From positions 248,001-312,000 of the forward strand of contig NZ_JAGPNL010000001.1 of NCBI RefSeq assembly GCF_018069565.1: a DNA stretch of 64,000 nucleotides. Reading direction: 5' to 3'. A program made the position numbers and the translations under genes. Every line of letters begins with the position of its first letter. Within the stretch, counting starts at the first letter, position 1. The notes under the pieces are model-generated. The model saw nothing but the letters and a program-made list of their open reading frames with translations, did no database searches and was not told the origin of the DNA. Positions 39,441 through 48,866 of the stretch are shown one piece after another. The stretch comes from Streptomyces tagetis. Its GTDB lineage: Bacteria; Actinomycetota; Actinomycetes; Streptomycetales; Streptomycetaceae.

Positions 39441-39776
39441 ATGCCTGACCCCGAGCAGGACCCGAACCGGCAGGAAGGCCCGGCCGACGGCGGAGCCGCG
39501 GGCACCCCCGGTGTCCACGACGGCGGTGCGGACGGCGCGGCGGAGGGCCCCGCCGACGGTGGCGCGGCCGGTACCCCCGGTGTGCACGACGGTGGCGCGG
39601 ACGGCGCGGCGGAGGGCCCGGCGGACGGCGGAGCCGCGGGCACCCCCGGTGTGCACGATGGTGGCGCGGACGGCGCGGCGGAGGGCCCGGCCGACGGCGG
39701 AGCCGCAGGCACCCCCGGTGTCCACGACGGCGGAGCCGACGGCAGCGCGGACGACGACCCCGGCAACCGCTCTTGA
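39441..39776 (+). CDS. Tandem-repeat acidic protein
   Basis: A 111-residue hydrophilic protein almost wholly made of four copies of a 23-residue unit, GPADGGAAGTPGVHDGGADGAAE, between a short start (MPDPEQDPNRQE) and an acidic end. It is probably disordered, with one His per unit in VHDGG. The ATG follows GGGAGG. Its stop overlaps the TTG start of the JmjC oxygenase gene (TTGA), which argues that it is translated. An unproved possibility is that its His residues are the oxygenase's substrate. Confidence 0.65.
   Translation: MPDPEQDPNRQEGPADGGAAGTPGVHDGGADGAAEGPADGGAAGTPGVHDGGADGAAEGPADGGAAGTPGVHDGGADGAAEGPADGGAAGTPGVHDGGADGSADDDPGNRS
39477..39752 (+). repeat. Four 69-bp in-frame tandem repeats
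   Basis: Units at 39477-39545, 39546-39614, 39615-39683 and 39684-39752 are nearly identical in sequence, with only scattered synonymous changes and a changed end in the last copy. The 69-bp period preserves the reading frame. Confidence 0.9.
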
Positions 39777-40987
39777 CGTCCCCGTCCCACCCGCGGGACC
39801 CCGGCACCACCACGGACGCCGGGGTCCTGCGGGACCGCCTGACCCGCCGGCCCCGCGAGGAGTTCGCCCGCGAGGTCTGGGGCCGGACGGCGCTGCTCAC
39901 CCGCCGCGCGAGCGACTTCACCGACCTCTTCTCCGCCCGCGCCGTGGACGAACTGATCGCGCGCCGGGGACTGCGCGCCCCCTTCCTCCGCGTCGCCAAG
40001 GACGGCGCCACCCTCCCCGAGGCGTCCTACACCTCCCCCGCCGGCGTCGGCGCGACCATCGCCGACCAGCTCGACGACACCCTGCTGTGGCGGGAGTTCG
40101 CCGACGGCGCCACCCTCGTGCTTCAGGCACTGCACCGCACCTGGGCCCCCGTCGCCGGCCTCGTCCGCGCGCTCGGCGCGGAGCTGGGCCACCCGGTGCA
40201 GGCCAACGCCTACGTCACCCCGCCGCAGAACCGCGGGTTCGACGACCACTACGACGTCCACGACGTCTTCGTCCTCCAGATCGAGGGCACCAAGCGCTGG
40301 CTCGTCCACCGGCCCGTCCACCCCGACCCGCTGCGCGACGAACCCTGGACCGGGCGCCGTACCGCGGTCGCCGAGGCCGCGCAGGGCCCGCCCCACATCG
40401 ACGCCGTACTGGAGCCCGGCGACGTCCTCTACCTGCCCCGGGGATGGCTGCACGCCGCGCGGGCCCAGGGCGAGGTCTCCCTCCACCTGACCCTCGGCGT
40501 CCACGGCTGGACCCGCCACGCCCTCGCCGAACACCTGGCACGCGCCGCGCTGGCCGCGCTGCGCGACGACCCCTGGGCGCGCGGCACGCTCCCCCTCGGC
40601 GTCGACGACCCCGCCGACGAGATCGCCGCGGTCCGCGAGCGCCTCGCCGAGGCCGTCGCCCAGGCCGACCCGGCCCCGCTCTTCCACCGCGCGCGCCGGC
40701 GGCAGGGGCGCCCCGCGCCGCTCGGCCCGCTGGCCCAGCTCGCGGCCGTCGACGCCCTCGGGCCCGACTCGCCGGTCCGGCTCAGGCCGGCCCTGGAAGC
40801 CCGGCTGGACGGTACGCGGCTGACCACGCGGGTCGGCTGGCTGGACTTCCCGCAGGACGAACTCCCCTCGGTCGCCCGCCTGTTGGACGGTACGGTCCAC
40901 ACCGCCGGGGACCTCGGTCTCCCGCTCGCCGCCCGGCTGCTGCGCGCGGGTGTCCTGGTGCCGGCGCCCGGTGATCCGCCCTGGTGA
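39773..40987 (+). CDS. JmjC/cupin oxygenase (ROXA-like)
   Basis: A 404-residue protein of the cupin_4/JmjC group related to bacterial ribosomal oxygenases (YcfD/RoxA) that hydroxylate protein residues with Fe(II) and 2-oxoglutarate. The HxD pair is in FDDHYDVHDVFVLQIEGTKRWLV and the distal His in YLPRGWLHAAR, with a C-terminal winged-helix-like region. It starts at TTG overlapping the repeat-protein stop. The next gene overlaps its end by four bases. Confidence 0.8.
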   Translation: MTSPSHPRDPGTTTDAGVLRDRLTRRPREEFAREVWGRTALLTRRASDFTDLFSARAVDELIARRGLRAPFLRVAKDGATLPEASYTSPAGVGATIADQLDDTLLWREFADGATLVLQALHRTWAPVAGLVRALGAELGHPVQANAYVTPPQNRGFDDHYDVHDVFVLQIEGTKRWLVHRPVHPDPLRDEPWTGRRTAVAEAAQGPPHIDAVLEPGDVLYLPRGWLHAARAQGEVSLHLTLGVHGWTRHALAEHLARAALAALRDDPWARGTLPLGVDDPADEIAAVRERLAEAVAQADPAPLFHRARRRQGRPAPLGPLAQLAAVDALGPDSPVRLRPALEARLDGTRLTTRVGWLDFPQDELPSVARLLDGTVHTAGDLGLPLAARLLRAGVLVPAPGDPPW

Positions 40988-41889
40988 CCGCGGCGCGTCG
41001 CTTCTTCTGCGCCGACGCCGCCGAGGCCCGCGGCGACCCGCTCCTCGGCACGGCACCGTACGGCGTGGTCTGGGTGCTGCTGGAGTACCGGGGCGGCTGG
41101 CCGGCCAACGGCTTCGACGGGCTCGCCCTGGACCCGGGCGCCAAGGCCCTGCTCTACTCCGCCGCGCAGGCGGTGCGGGCCCGCATCCTGCTGGTCAGAC
41201 GGCACGGGCGGGAGCGGCCGGAGGGGCCACAGGGGCCGAACCGCTGGGCCGTCCTGCGCCACGACCGCTCCGGCGCCCACCGCCAGCAGTGGGGCACCTG
41301 GCGCCGCGACGAGGACCTGGCCCGGGTCGCCGAGGCCCTGGGCCGCCCCGGCGGGCTCGGCCACCCGCCCGTCGTCCTGGTCTGCACCCACGGCCGCCAC
41401 GACACGTGCTGCGCCGTACGGGGCCGGCCCGTGGTGCGCGCTCTGAGCGAGCGGTGGCCCGACCTGGTGTGGGAGTGCACGCACATCGGCGGCGACCGCT
41501 TCGCCGCCAACGTCGTCGTCGCACCGGACGGCACCTACTACGGGCGCCTCGACGCCGACTCCTCCCTCGCCGTGGTCGAAGAGCACCTGGCCGGCCGCAT
41601 CGGCCCAGACCACCTGCGGGGATACACCGACCTGTCCCCGCCCCACCAGGCGGCCGTCACCGCCGTGCTCAGGCGCTTCGGCCCGGCGGGGCGGCACGAC
41701 TACGCCGTCACCGCGACCACCCGCGTCGGCGACCACTGGCGGGTCCGCGTCACCGGCAGTCCGCCCCGGCCGGCGGCCGTCGACGTCGAGGTGCGGGCCC
41801 ACCGCACGCCCCCGCACCGGCTGACCTGCAACGGCCCGGCGAAGAGCGCGGCAGTCGTCTACGAGATCGTGTCGCTCGGCGTCCCCTGA
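40984..41889 (+). CDS. Sucrase/ferredoxin-like family protein
   Basis: A 301-residue protein with a thioredoxin-like ferredoxin core: VLVCTHGRHDTCCAVRGRPVVRAL gives Cys pairs for an iron-sulfur cluster, and ECTHIGGDRFAANVVV is the second conserved block. The N-terminal part (RFFCADAAEARGDPLLGTAPYGVVWVLLEY) is the usual one in actinobacterial Suc_Fer-like proteins. The function is unknown, likely electron transfer. The GTG start overlaps the JmjC gene stop (GTGA). Confidence 0.8.
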   Translation: MTAARRFFCADAAEARGDPLLGTAPYGVVWVLLEYRGGWPANGFDGLALDPGAKALLYSAAQAVRARILLVRRHGRERPEGPQGPNRWAVLRHDRSGAHRQQWGTWRRDEDLARVAEALGRPGGLGHPPVVLVCTHGRHDTCCAVRGRPVVRALSERWPDLVWECTHIGGDRFAANVVVAPDGTYYGRLDADSSLAVVEEHLAGRIGPDHLRGYTDLSPPHQAAVTAVLRRFGPAGRHDYAVTATTRVGDHWRVRVTGSPPRPAAVDVEVRAHRTPPHRLTCNGPAKSAAVVYEIVSLGVP

Positions 41890-41913
41890 CGCCCCGTGGC
41901 CGGGGAGGCCGGG

Positions 41914-42807
41914 CTACTCGCCGGCGGCCTCGGCCACGACCCGCTCGACGGCCGCCTGGGCCAGATCGGGCCGGTCGACGTGGATGTGGTGGCCGCTGCG
42001 CTCGGCCATGCTCAGGGTGCTCCGGTCGGAGAGCGCGCGCCACTGCTTCTGGCCGTCCGCCCACATGTCCTCCAGCCCGGGACCGTACTCGGGGACGGAG
42101 TCGAACTGGTGCTCGTGCCGGAGGATCTCCACGGGGATGTCCCCGGCCGGGCGCACCTTCTCGTCGTCGACGACGAGCTTCTCCGGGTTCTCGCCCTGGT
42201 TCATCGCCAGTGTCTGCGCGCGCAGTTCGGCGCCGGGGCCCTCGGCGGTCTCGGGGATCACCTTCGAGACACCGGCGGTCAGCTCCGGGATGGTGGCGTC
42301 CAGCAGGACCAGCCCCTTGACGCGGTCCTGGTGGTCGGGGGCGTACCGGGCGGCGATCAGCCCGCCCAGCGAGTGGGCGGCCAGGACGACCGGGCCGTCG
42401 CCGGCGGTGCGGTCGAGGACCTCCGTCAGGACCTTCTCCGCGTCCTCCATCCGCTGCCGTCCGTCGGGCTTGTCGCTCTTGCCCTCGCCGGGCCGGTCGT
42501 ACGAGCAGACGCGGGCCTTCTCGCTCAGCTTCTTCTGGAGGCCGGCCATGGTGTCGAGTCCGTCGCCCGCGCCGGGCATCAGGACGACGACCGGCTCGCC
42601 GTCTTCGCCGCCGCCGGTGCAGGAGACGTTGACCGCGTAGCCGCCGGCCTGGATCTTCTGAGTCCCGGTGATCAGACCGTCCCGGGCGCTCGCGCCGACG
42701 GCCGGCCGCGGTTTCGGGTCGGTGATGTCCTCGCAGCCCACGAGGCCGGCACCGGCCAGGCCACAGCAGAGCGCGGCCACGGCGGTCGCTTTGATCGAGC
42801 GGATCAC
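41914..42807 (-). CDS. Alpha/beta hydrolase lipoprotein
   Basis: A 297-residue exported hydrolase. The GTG at 42807 follows TGGAGG. A basic start, a hydrophobic segment and the lipobox GLVGC (Cys about residue 25) make it a lipoprotein. The alpha/beta-hydrolase core shows the nucleophile elbow AAHSLGGL, VLMPGAGDGLDTM as oxyanion region and a late His in ERSGHHIHVDRP. The substrate is unknown. Confidence 0.83.
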   Translation of the reverse strand: MIRSIKATAVAALCCGLAGAGLVGCEDITDPKPRPAVGASARDGLITGTQKIQAGGYAVNVSCTGGGEDGEPVVVLMPGAGDGLDTMAGLQKKLSEKARVCSYDRPGEGKSDKPDGRQRMEDAEKVLTEVLDRTAGDGPVVLAAHSLGGLIAARYAPDHQDRVKGLVLLDATIPELTAGVSKVIPETAEGPGAELRAQTLAMNQGENPEKLVVDDEKVRPAGDIPVEILRHEHQFDSVPEYGPGLEDMWADGQKQWRALSDRSTLSMAERSGHHIHVDRPDLAQAAVERVVAEAAGE

Positions 42808-43059
42808 GGGGTCCTCCAGGAGGGACGGACGGCGTCCCGGCGGCGAGGGCCCGTTCGGCGGGCCCGGCCGGGGCGCGGCTGGCACTCCTAGACGCTAGGG
42901 AGCGGGCCACGCGAAAACGTCAACCCCCGGGAGGACACCCAGTAGCTCGCAGGGGTGACGAGTACGCCCCGGGAGGGTGGGCCGGCGGCCGGGTGGCCCC
43001 GGGTCCTGGCGGGGCCCGCCACGGAGGACGCCCCGCCGTTCCCGCCGCCCGGGACCCGG

Positions 43060-45423
43060 TCAGCGGGCCGGTGTCCCGTGGGCCTGGGCCTGGGCGGTGG
43101 ACTCGTCCAGGGAGACGGTCCAGGAGGCGACCTGGGTGCGCGAGGCGAAGCCGAGCTTGTTCAGGATGCGCTCCACGTGCCCGTCGACCGTCCGGGTCGA
43201 GATCACCAGGGCCTCGGCGATCGCCCGGTTGCTGAGCCCCGTGGCGATCAGCCGCGCGACCTCCAGCTCCCGGTCGGTGAGCGGGCAGCTCCGGGCGATC
43301 CGGGGCACGGCGGAGGGCTTCGCGGCGGCGGCCGTCTCCAGGGCCAGCTCGATCGCCTCCGCCTTGGTCAGATGGGCCAGGCGCCGGGTCACCTCGTCGA
43401 CCCGCTCGGTGCCCAGCGCCTCGGCGACCTGGCGGGCCATGCGCCGGGACTCGGCGGTGATGTGCGGGCCGAAGGCGTCGATGGAGGTGCCGAGCCGGTG
43501 CCACACCGCCCCCGCGGCGGCCCCGAGCAGCGCGGCGTTGTCCGCGTGCCCGTTGGACATGGCGATCCACGACGTCAGCTCCAGCACCAGGGCGGTGCAG
43601 ACGCCGTCGGTGAAGTCGCGCTGGATCTCCAGCGCCGCCGTCGCGGCCCGTTTGGCGGCCGGCATGTCCCCGGTGCGCCAGTGCTGGAGGCCGCTGATCC
43701 ACAGGGCGTAGGCGTGGTTCCAGCGCTCCCCGTGCCGGGTGCTCACGGCGAGTACCTCGCGGCAGGTCTCCAGGGCGTTGCCGGCCGGCTCCTGGAAGTT
43801 GCGCGCCATGGCGAGCTGGAACTGCGCGGTGAGCACCGCCGCGGTGCCGCCGAGCGCCCGGTGCCCGTCCACGGCCCGGTGGTACAGCTCGATCGCGGCG
43901 GGCAGGTTGCCGCTGAAGAGGTGGTACAGGGCACGCCAGTTGGCCGCGTGCGCGCTCAGCTCGGGGTCGTCCAGCACCTCGGCCACGTGCTCCAGTTCCG
44001 CGAGCCGGGCGGCGGCGGCCTCCCGGTCGCCCTGGAGCAGCGTCGCCCAGACCGCCACCCACAGCACCGAGCCCCGTTCGACGGTGTCGCCGTCCAGCAT
44101 GCTCAGGATGCGGTCCAGCCGGCGGCGTCCCTCGCTGAGCGAGCCGCCGACGATCCAGTGGTAGCAGAGCAGGGCCGCGAGCCGGCCGCCCGCGGGGCGC
44201 TCCTCCGGCGTGGCGAGGGACCACTCCAGGACGGCGAGGAGGTTGGTGTGGTCCCGCCGCATCGCGGCGAGCATCTCGTGCTGCCCGGGACCGCACCACT
44301 CCTCGACCATCGCGCGGGCGCGGTGGAGGTAGTGGTCGCGCATCCGGCGCCGCAGCACCGGCAGCCCGCCGATCCGGCCCAGCCGTTCGGCGCCGTACTC
44401 GCGTACGGTCATGAGCTGCCGGTAGCGGACCTGCTCGCCAAAGTGGTCGGCGATCACGATCGACTTGGCGACGAGGCGGTCGAGGACGTCGACGACGCGC
44501 TCGGCGGCGAGGTCCCCGTATCCGCAGACCTCCTCCACCGCCCGCAGGTCGCAGCCGCCGGGGAAGACCGACATGCGCGCCCACAGCAGGCGTTCGTCCT
44601 CGGAGCACAGCTCGTGGCTCCAGTCGATCAGCGCGCGCAGCGTCTGCTGCCGCGGGCGGGCCACGCGGCTGCCGCCGGTGAGCAGGTCGAAGCGGTGGTC
44701 CAGCCGCTCGACGACCTGTCCGACGGAGAGCGTGCGCAGGCGGATGGCGGCGAGTTCGATGGCGAGGGGCATCCCGTCGAGCCGCTCGCACAGGTGCCGG
44801 ACGGCGGCGCGGTTGGCGTCGGTGACGGCGAAGTCGGGGGCGACGCTGCGCGCCCGGTCGACCAGCAACTGGACGGCCTCGCTGTGGTCGACGCTCGCCG
44901 CGTCGTGCAGTTGGTCGGCGGTGGGCACCGACAGTGGCGGGATCACGGTGACCAGCTCGCCCGCGATGCCGAGCGGTTCGCGGCTGGTGGCGAGGACGCG
45001 CAGGCCGGGTGCCGTCTCCAGGAGTACGGCGAGGAGTTCGGCGGTGGTCGGCAGCACGTGTTCGCAGTTGTCCACGACCAGCAGCACCTGCTGGGTCCGT
45101 ACGTGGTCGACGAGTTGCTGGGTCGCCGAGCGGTTCGACTGGTCCAGCACGGTCAGCGCCGAGGTGAAGGCGGAGGCCACCTCGCGCTGGTCGTCGAGGC
45201 TGGCGAGCTGGACGACCTGGGTGCCGTCCCGGAACGCCTTGCGGACCCGGTCGGCGGTCACCAGGGCGAGCCGGGTCTTGCCGATGCCGCCGGGTCCGGT
45301 GAGCGTGACGAGCCGCGAGGCCGACAGGTTCCGGCGCACGTCGGCGATCTCCCGCCGCCGGCCCACGAAACTGGTGAGGCCGCCGGCGCCGACCAGACAA
45401 CCGCGTCCACTCTCGTCGTGCAT
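43060..45423 (-). CDS. Large AAA/LuxR transcriptional regulator
   Basis: A 787-residue STAND-type regulator. The N-terminal NTPase begins SFVGRRREIADVRR with Walker A LTGPGGIGKTRLAL and Walker B VLLVVDNCEHVL. A long helical TPR-like middle follows (residues about 400-680), and a C-terminal LuxR helix-turn-helix (LTDRELEVARLIATGLSNRAIAEALVISTRTVDGHVERILNKLGFASR, about 710-760). It is divergent from the flavin reductase / HpaB genes and likely activates them. Confidence 0.88.
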   Translation of the reverse strand: MHDESGRGCLVGAGGLTSFVGRRREIADVRRNLSASRLVTLTGPGGIGKTRLALVTADRVRKAFRDGTQVVQLASLDDQREVASAFTSALTVLDQSNRSATQQLVDHVRTQQVLLVVDNCEHVLPTTAELLAVLLETAPGLRVLATSREPLGIAGELVTVIPPLSVPTADQLHDAASVDHSEAVQLLVDRARSVAPDFAVTDANRAAVRHLCERLDGMPLAIELAAIRLRTLSVGQVVERLDHRFDLLTGGSRVARPRQQTLRALIDWSHELCSEDERLLWARMSVFPGGCDLRAVEEVCGYGDLAAERVVDVLDRLVAKSIVIADHFGEQVRYRQLMTVREYGAERLGRIGGLPVLRRRMRDHYLHRARAMVEEWCGPGQHEMLAAMRRDHTNLLAVLEWSLATPEERPAGGRLAALLCYHWIVGGSLSEGRRRLDRILSMLDGDTVERGSVLWVAVWATLLQGDREAAAARLAELEHVAEVLDDPELSAHAANWRALYHLFSGNLPAAIELYHRAVDGHRALGGTAAVLTAQFQLAMARNFQEPAGNALETCREVLAVSTRHGERWNHAYALWISGLQHWRTGDMPAAKRAATAALEIQRDFTDGVCTALVLELTSWIAMSNGHADNAALLGAAAGAVWHRLGTSIDAFGPHITAESRRMARQVAEALGTERVDEVTRRLAHLTKAEAIELALETAAAAKPSAVPRIARSCPLTDRELEVARLIATGLSNRAIAEALVISTRTVDGHVERILNKLGFASRTQVASWTVSLDESTAQAQAHGTPAR

Positions 45424-45765
45424 CGTCTTCGACGTCCTTGCTTCGAGCCGTTGCGCCGGCTCCGACGCTATGCCGAAGGTCCCGCCCTGCCAAGGTCGCG
45501 TACCCGACCGAAAGGGCGTTTCCCCCGGTCAGCGCCATGATCCATACTCCCGTGACCTCGGCCCATATCGCCTGCGACTCAATTCGACCGCCTGTGCGAA
45601 TACGGGGGTACCCGCGAGCGCGGAGGGGGTGGCCAAGGGGGTCATCTCACCCGAGACCGGGACCGGACCCGTGTCCAGGCTTCTGTCACCACGAACGCGG
45701 TCCGGTGCCGTGGCGGGCATGCCACCGGACCGCGTGCCACATCCTCGACAGGCAGGAGCGGGGCA
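45424..45765. other. Divergent control region of the LuxR and hydroxylase genes
   Basis: This 342-base gap has no convincing gene. It holds an imperfect inverted repeat GACCG ... CCGGTC at 45506-45530 and a less G/C-rich stretch at 45540-45610 suited to promoters. It is the likely target of the LuxR-type regulator. Confidence 0.35.
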
Positions 45766-45888
45766 ATGACCCATCCGAGGACGAGCCGCCCGGCGCGGAC
45801 GTACGGCACACGCCGCACCGGCCTCCCCCCGGTGCCCACGCGGCACCACACCCGGAAGACGCGAGGCACCCCGAGGCGGGCCACGTGA
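45766..45888 (+). CDS. Possible 40-residue upstream ORF coupled to flavin reductase
   Basis: An ATG at 45766 follows CAGGAG by seven bases and opens a 40-codon frame rich in Arg/Thr/Pro, starting [17 protein letters not shown]. Its TGA overlaps the GTG start of the flavin reductase (GTGA), which itself has no good ribosome binding site. It may be a leader that couples translation; no family is recognised. Confidence 0.35.
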   Translation: MTHPRTSRPARTYGTRRTGLPPVPTRHHTRKTRGTPRRAT

Positions 45889-46457
45889 ACCAGCGACGCC
45901 TGCGGGACGCCTTCGGCCGCTTCGCCACCGGCGTCACCGTCGTCACCTGCGCCACCTCGGACGGCGGACGGCACGGCGCCACCGTCAACGCCTTCACCGC
46001 CGTCTCCCTGGAACCGGCCCTGTGCCAGGTGACCCTGACCCGGCAGTCCAAGGCGTGCGGCCACCTGACGGACGCGCCCTTCGCGGTCAACATCCTCGCC
46101 GCCGACCAGATCGACACGGCCTGGCACTTCGCGGGCCGGCCCGCCCACCCCGGGCCGGAGTGGTCCGACGGCCCCCTCGGCCCCGTGCTGACGGGCGCCG
46201 CCGCGACCATCTCCTGCCGCCCCTGGCGCACCTACGACGGCGGCGACCACCTGATCGTCATCGGCGAGGTGGCCGAGGCCGAGGTCACCGACCGGGAACC
46301 GCTGCTGTTCCACGCCGGGACCTTCCGCCACCTGGGCCGGCGCGACGCGGGCACCCACTGGGGCGCCTGCCTGGACAGCCCCGAGAGCGGCTGGTTCACC
46401 GGCGCTCCCTCCTTCACCGCGATGCACGCGGACCGGGCCACGAGCCGCGCCTCGTGA
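45885..46457 (+). CDS. Flavin reductase (HpaC-like)
   Basis: A 190-residue flavin reductase of the split-barrel FMN-binding family: [46 protein letters not shown], then [10 protein letters not shown] and [13 protein letters not shown]. It makes reduced flavin from NAD(P)H for the HpaB-type oxygenase encoded 38 bases downstream. The GTG start at 45885 gives the family-typical N-terminus. Confidence 0.87.
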   Translation: MNQRRLRDAFGRFATGVTVVTCATSDGGRHGATVNAFTAVSLEPALCQVTLTRQSKACGHLTDAPFAVNILAADQIDTAWHFAGRPAHPGPEWSDGPLGPVLTGAAATISCRPWRTYDGGDHLIVIGEVAEAEVTDREPLLFHAGTFRHLGRRDAGTHWGACLDSPESGWFTGAPSFTAMHADRATSRAS

Positions 46458-46495
46458 CCCCCTGTCCATCCACCCCGACACCAGCGAGGAACCAC

Positions 46496-48070
46496 ATGAC
46501 CTCCCCCGACCCCCGCCCCGAGGCGGCCCCGCCCGCGGCGGACGCCCCCGTGACCCGCCCCCTGACCGGCGACGAGTACATCGAGTCCATCCGCGACGGA
46601 CGGGAGGTGTGGGTCTACGGCGAGAAGGTCAAGGACGTCACCGAGCACCCGGCGTTCCGCAACTCGGTGCGCATGACCGCGCGGCTCTACGACGCCCTGC
46701 ACGACCCGGCGAAGAAGCCGGTGCTCACCGTGCCCACCGACACCGGCAGCAACGGCTTCACCCACCCCTTCTTCCGCACCCCGCGCAGCCGCGAGGACCT
46801 GGTCGCCGACCGCGACGCCATCGCCGAGTGGGCCAGGATGACCTACGGATGGATGGGCCGCAGCCCCGACTACAAGGCCGCCTTCCTCGGCACCCTCGGC
46901 GCCGACAGCGAGTTCTACCAGCCCTTCGGCGACAACGCCCGGCGCTGGTACACGGAGTCGCAGGAGAAGGTCCTCTACTGGAACCACGCGATCATCAACC
47001 CGCCGGTGGACCGCGACCGCGACCCGGACGAGGTCAAGGACATCTTCGTCCACGTCGAGGAGGAGCGCGACGACGGCCTGGTCATCAGCGGCGCCAAGGT
47101 GGTCGCCACCGGTTCGGCCATCACGCACTACAACTTCATCGCGCACTACGGACTCCCCATCAAGAAGAAGGAGTTCGCGCTCGTCTGCACCGTCCCCATG
47201 GGCGCCCCCGGCATGAAGCTGATCAGCCGGCACTCCTACGCGATGAACGCCGACGTGATGGGCAGCCCGTTCGACTACCCGCTCTCCAGCCGCTTCGACG
47301 AGAACGACACCATCTTCATCCTCGACAAGGTGAAGATCCCCTGGGAGAACGTCTTCATCTACGGCGACGCCGAGAAGGCCAGCACGTTCTTCCCCGGCTC
47401 CGGCTTCCTGCACCGCTTCACCTTCCACGGCTGCACCCGCCTCGCGGTCAAGCTCGACTTCATCGCCGGTCTGCTGATGAAGGGCGTGGAGGTCACCGGC
47501 ACCAAGGACTTCCGCGGCATCCAGACCCGGGTCGGCGAGGTCATCGCCTGGCGCAACCTCTTCTGGGGCCTCACCGACGCCATGGCGAACAACCCGGACT
47601 CCTGGAAGAACGGCGCCTTCCTGCCGAAGCTCGACTACGGGCTCGCCTACCGCTGGTTCATGACCCTGGGCTACCCCAGGGTCAAGGAGATCATCATGCA
47701 GGACCTGGGCAGCGGGCTGATCTACCTCAACTCCAACGCCAAGGACTTCTCCGTCCCCGAGGTCCGGCCGTACCTCGACAAGTACGTGCGCGGCTCCAAC
47801 GGCTACGACTCCGTCGAGCGGGTCAAGCTGATGAAGCTGATCTGGGACTCCATCGGCAGCGAGTTCGGCGGCCGGCACGAGCTGTACGAGCGCAACTACT
47901 CGGGCAACCATGAGCAGGTGCGCGCCGAGATGCTCTTCACCGCCCAGGCATCCGGCACCGCCGACGCCATGAAGGGCTTCGCCGAGCAGTGCATGGCGGA
48001 GTACGACCTCGACGGCTGGACCGTGCCGGACCTGATCAACCCGGACGACGTGAGCATCCACCGCCGCTGA
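46496..48070 (+). CDS. HpaB-type FADH2-dependent aromatic monooxygenase
   Basis: A 524-residue oxygenase component of a two-component hydroxylase (4-hydroxyphenylacetate 3-hydroxylase / phenol hydroxylase group). Motifs include [51 protein letters not shown] and [18 protein letters not shown]. It inserts one oxygen next to a phenolic OH to form a catechol, using reduced flavin from the preceding gene product. The nearby cat operon suggests that a simple phenol converted to catechol is one plausible reaction; 4-hydroxyphenylacetate or another phenolic acid is equally possible from sequence alone. Confidence 0.85.
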   Translation: MTSPDPRPEAAPPAADAPVTRPLTGDEYIESIRDGREVWVYGEKVKDVTEHPAFRNSVRMTARLYDALHDPAKKPVLTVPTDTGSNGFTHPFFRTPRSREDLVADRDAIAEWARMTYGWMGRSPDYKAAFLGTLGADSEFYQPFGDNARRWYTESQEKVLYWNHAIINPPVDRDRDPDEVKDIFVHVEEERDDGLVISGAKVVATGSAITHYNFIAHYGLPIKKKEFALVCTVPMGAPGMKLISRHSYAMNADVMGSPFDYPLSSRFDENDTIFILDKVKIPWENVFIYGDAEKASTFFPGSGFLHRFTFHGCTRLAVKLDFIAGLLMKGVEVTGTKDFRGIQTRVGEVIAWRNLFWGLTDAMANNPDSWKNGAFLPKLDYGLAYRWFMTLGYPRVKEIIMQDLGSGLIYLNSNAKDFSVPEVRPYLDKYVRGSNGYDSVERVKLMKLIWDSIGSEFGGRHELYERNYSGNHEQVRAEMLFTAQASGTADAMKGFAEQCMAEYDLDGWTVPDLINPDDVSIHRR

Positions 48071-48150
48071 CCCCTCCCGGCCGGGGCGGTGCCGCACACC
48101 GCCCCGGCCTTCCGCCGCCCCTGGGGGCGGCCTGTCCCTGGAGCCGCACG

Positions 48151-48774
48151 ATGACCGTACGAACGACCCCGGCCCGCGCGGGCGCCCCGGCCACCGGCCC
48201 GGCGCCGGGCGCGGTGTGGACGGGGCTGGGCGACCTCCCGTCCGACTGGCCGGGGTGCGCCGTGACCGTGGGCGTCTTCGACGGGTTCCACCGCGGTCAC
48301 ACCGCGCTGGTCCGGCGGGTGCGCGAGCGGGCGGCCGAGCACGGGCTGCCGTCCGTGCTCCTCACCTTCGACCCGCACCCCCTCACCGTGACCCGTCCGG
48401 AACGCGCCCCGCGGCAACTGACCTCCCTGGAGGAACGGGTCCGCCTCGCCCACGGGCTGGGCGTCGACGCGGTGCTCGTGCTGCCCTTCACCACGGCGCT
48501 GGCCGCCGTGCCGGCCGACGAGTTCGCCGACCGGGTGCTCGCCGCCGGGCTCGGGGCGCGGGCCGTGGTGGTCGGCGAGGACTTCCGCTTCGGCGAGGGC
48601 GGCAGGGGTGACACCGCGCTGCTGGGCCGCCGGGGACGGCGGCTCGGCTTCACCGTGGACGCGGTGCCGCTCGTGGCCCGTGACGGGCACACCTGCTCGT
48701 CGACCCTGATCCGCGGCAAGCTCGCGGCGGGTGACCTCAGGGCGGTCGAGGAGTTGCTGGGCCGCCCCTGGTGA
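48151..48774 (+). CDS. FAD synthetase domain protein (RibF N-terminal type, no kinase domain)
   Basis: A 207-residue nucleotidyltransferase with the RibF FMN-adenylyltransferase motifs VTVGVFDGFHRGHTALVRRV (GxFDGxHxGH), LLTFDPHPLTV, VGEDFRFGEGGRGD and SSTLIRGKLAAGDL. The riboflavin kinase domain of full RibF is absent. It would raise FAD for the neighbouring two-component hydroxylase, a pairing that makes functional sense. The ATG at 48151 gives an N-terminal Ala/Pro extension of about 30 residues before the domain. Confidence 0.83.
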   Translation: MTVRTTPARAGAPATGPAPGAVWTGLGDLPSDWPGCAVTVGVFDGFHRGHTALVRRVRERAAEHGLPSVLLTFDPHPLTVTRPERAPRQLTSLEERVRLAHGLGVDAVLVLPFTTALAAVPADEFADRVLAAGLGARAVVVGEDFRFGEGGRGDTALLGRRGRRLGFTVDAVPLVARDGHTCSSTLIRGKLAAGDLRAVEELLGRPW

Positions 48775-48786
48775 GGGCCCCCGCGC

Positions 48787-48833
48787 CGACGCCCCGCGCC
48801 CCGGACCGCTGTGGTCCGGGGCGCGGGGCGTCG
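48787..48833. terminator. Strong bidirectional terminator
   Basis: A perfect inverted repeat of about 20 bp (arms 48788-48807 and 48813-48832; GACGCCCCGCG... paired with ...CGCGGGGCGTC) with the 5-base loop GCTGT lies between the converging FAD-synthetase and enol-lactonase genes. There is no T-run on either side, as usual for actinomycetes. Confidence 0.85.
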
Positions 48834-48866
48834 CTGTGCGTACGGCCGGGCGGTCGCCCGGGGCGG

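Noticed and set aside
39477..39752. CRISPR array
   Set aside because: The 69-bp repeats are directly adjacent without unique spacers and preserve a reading frame.
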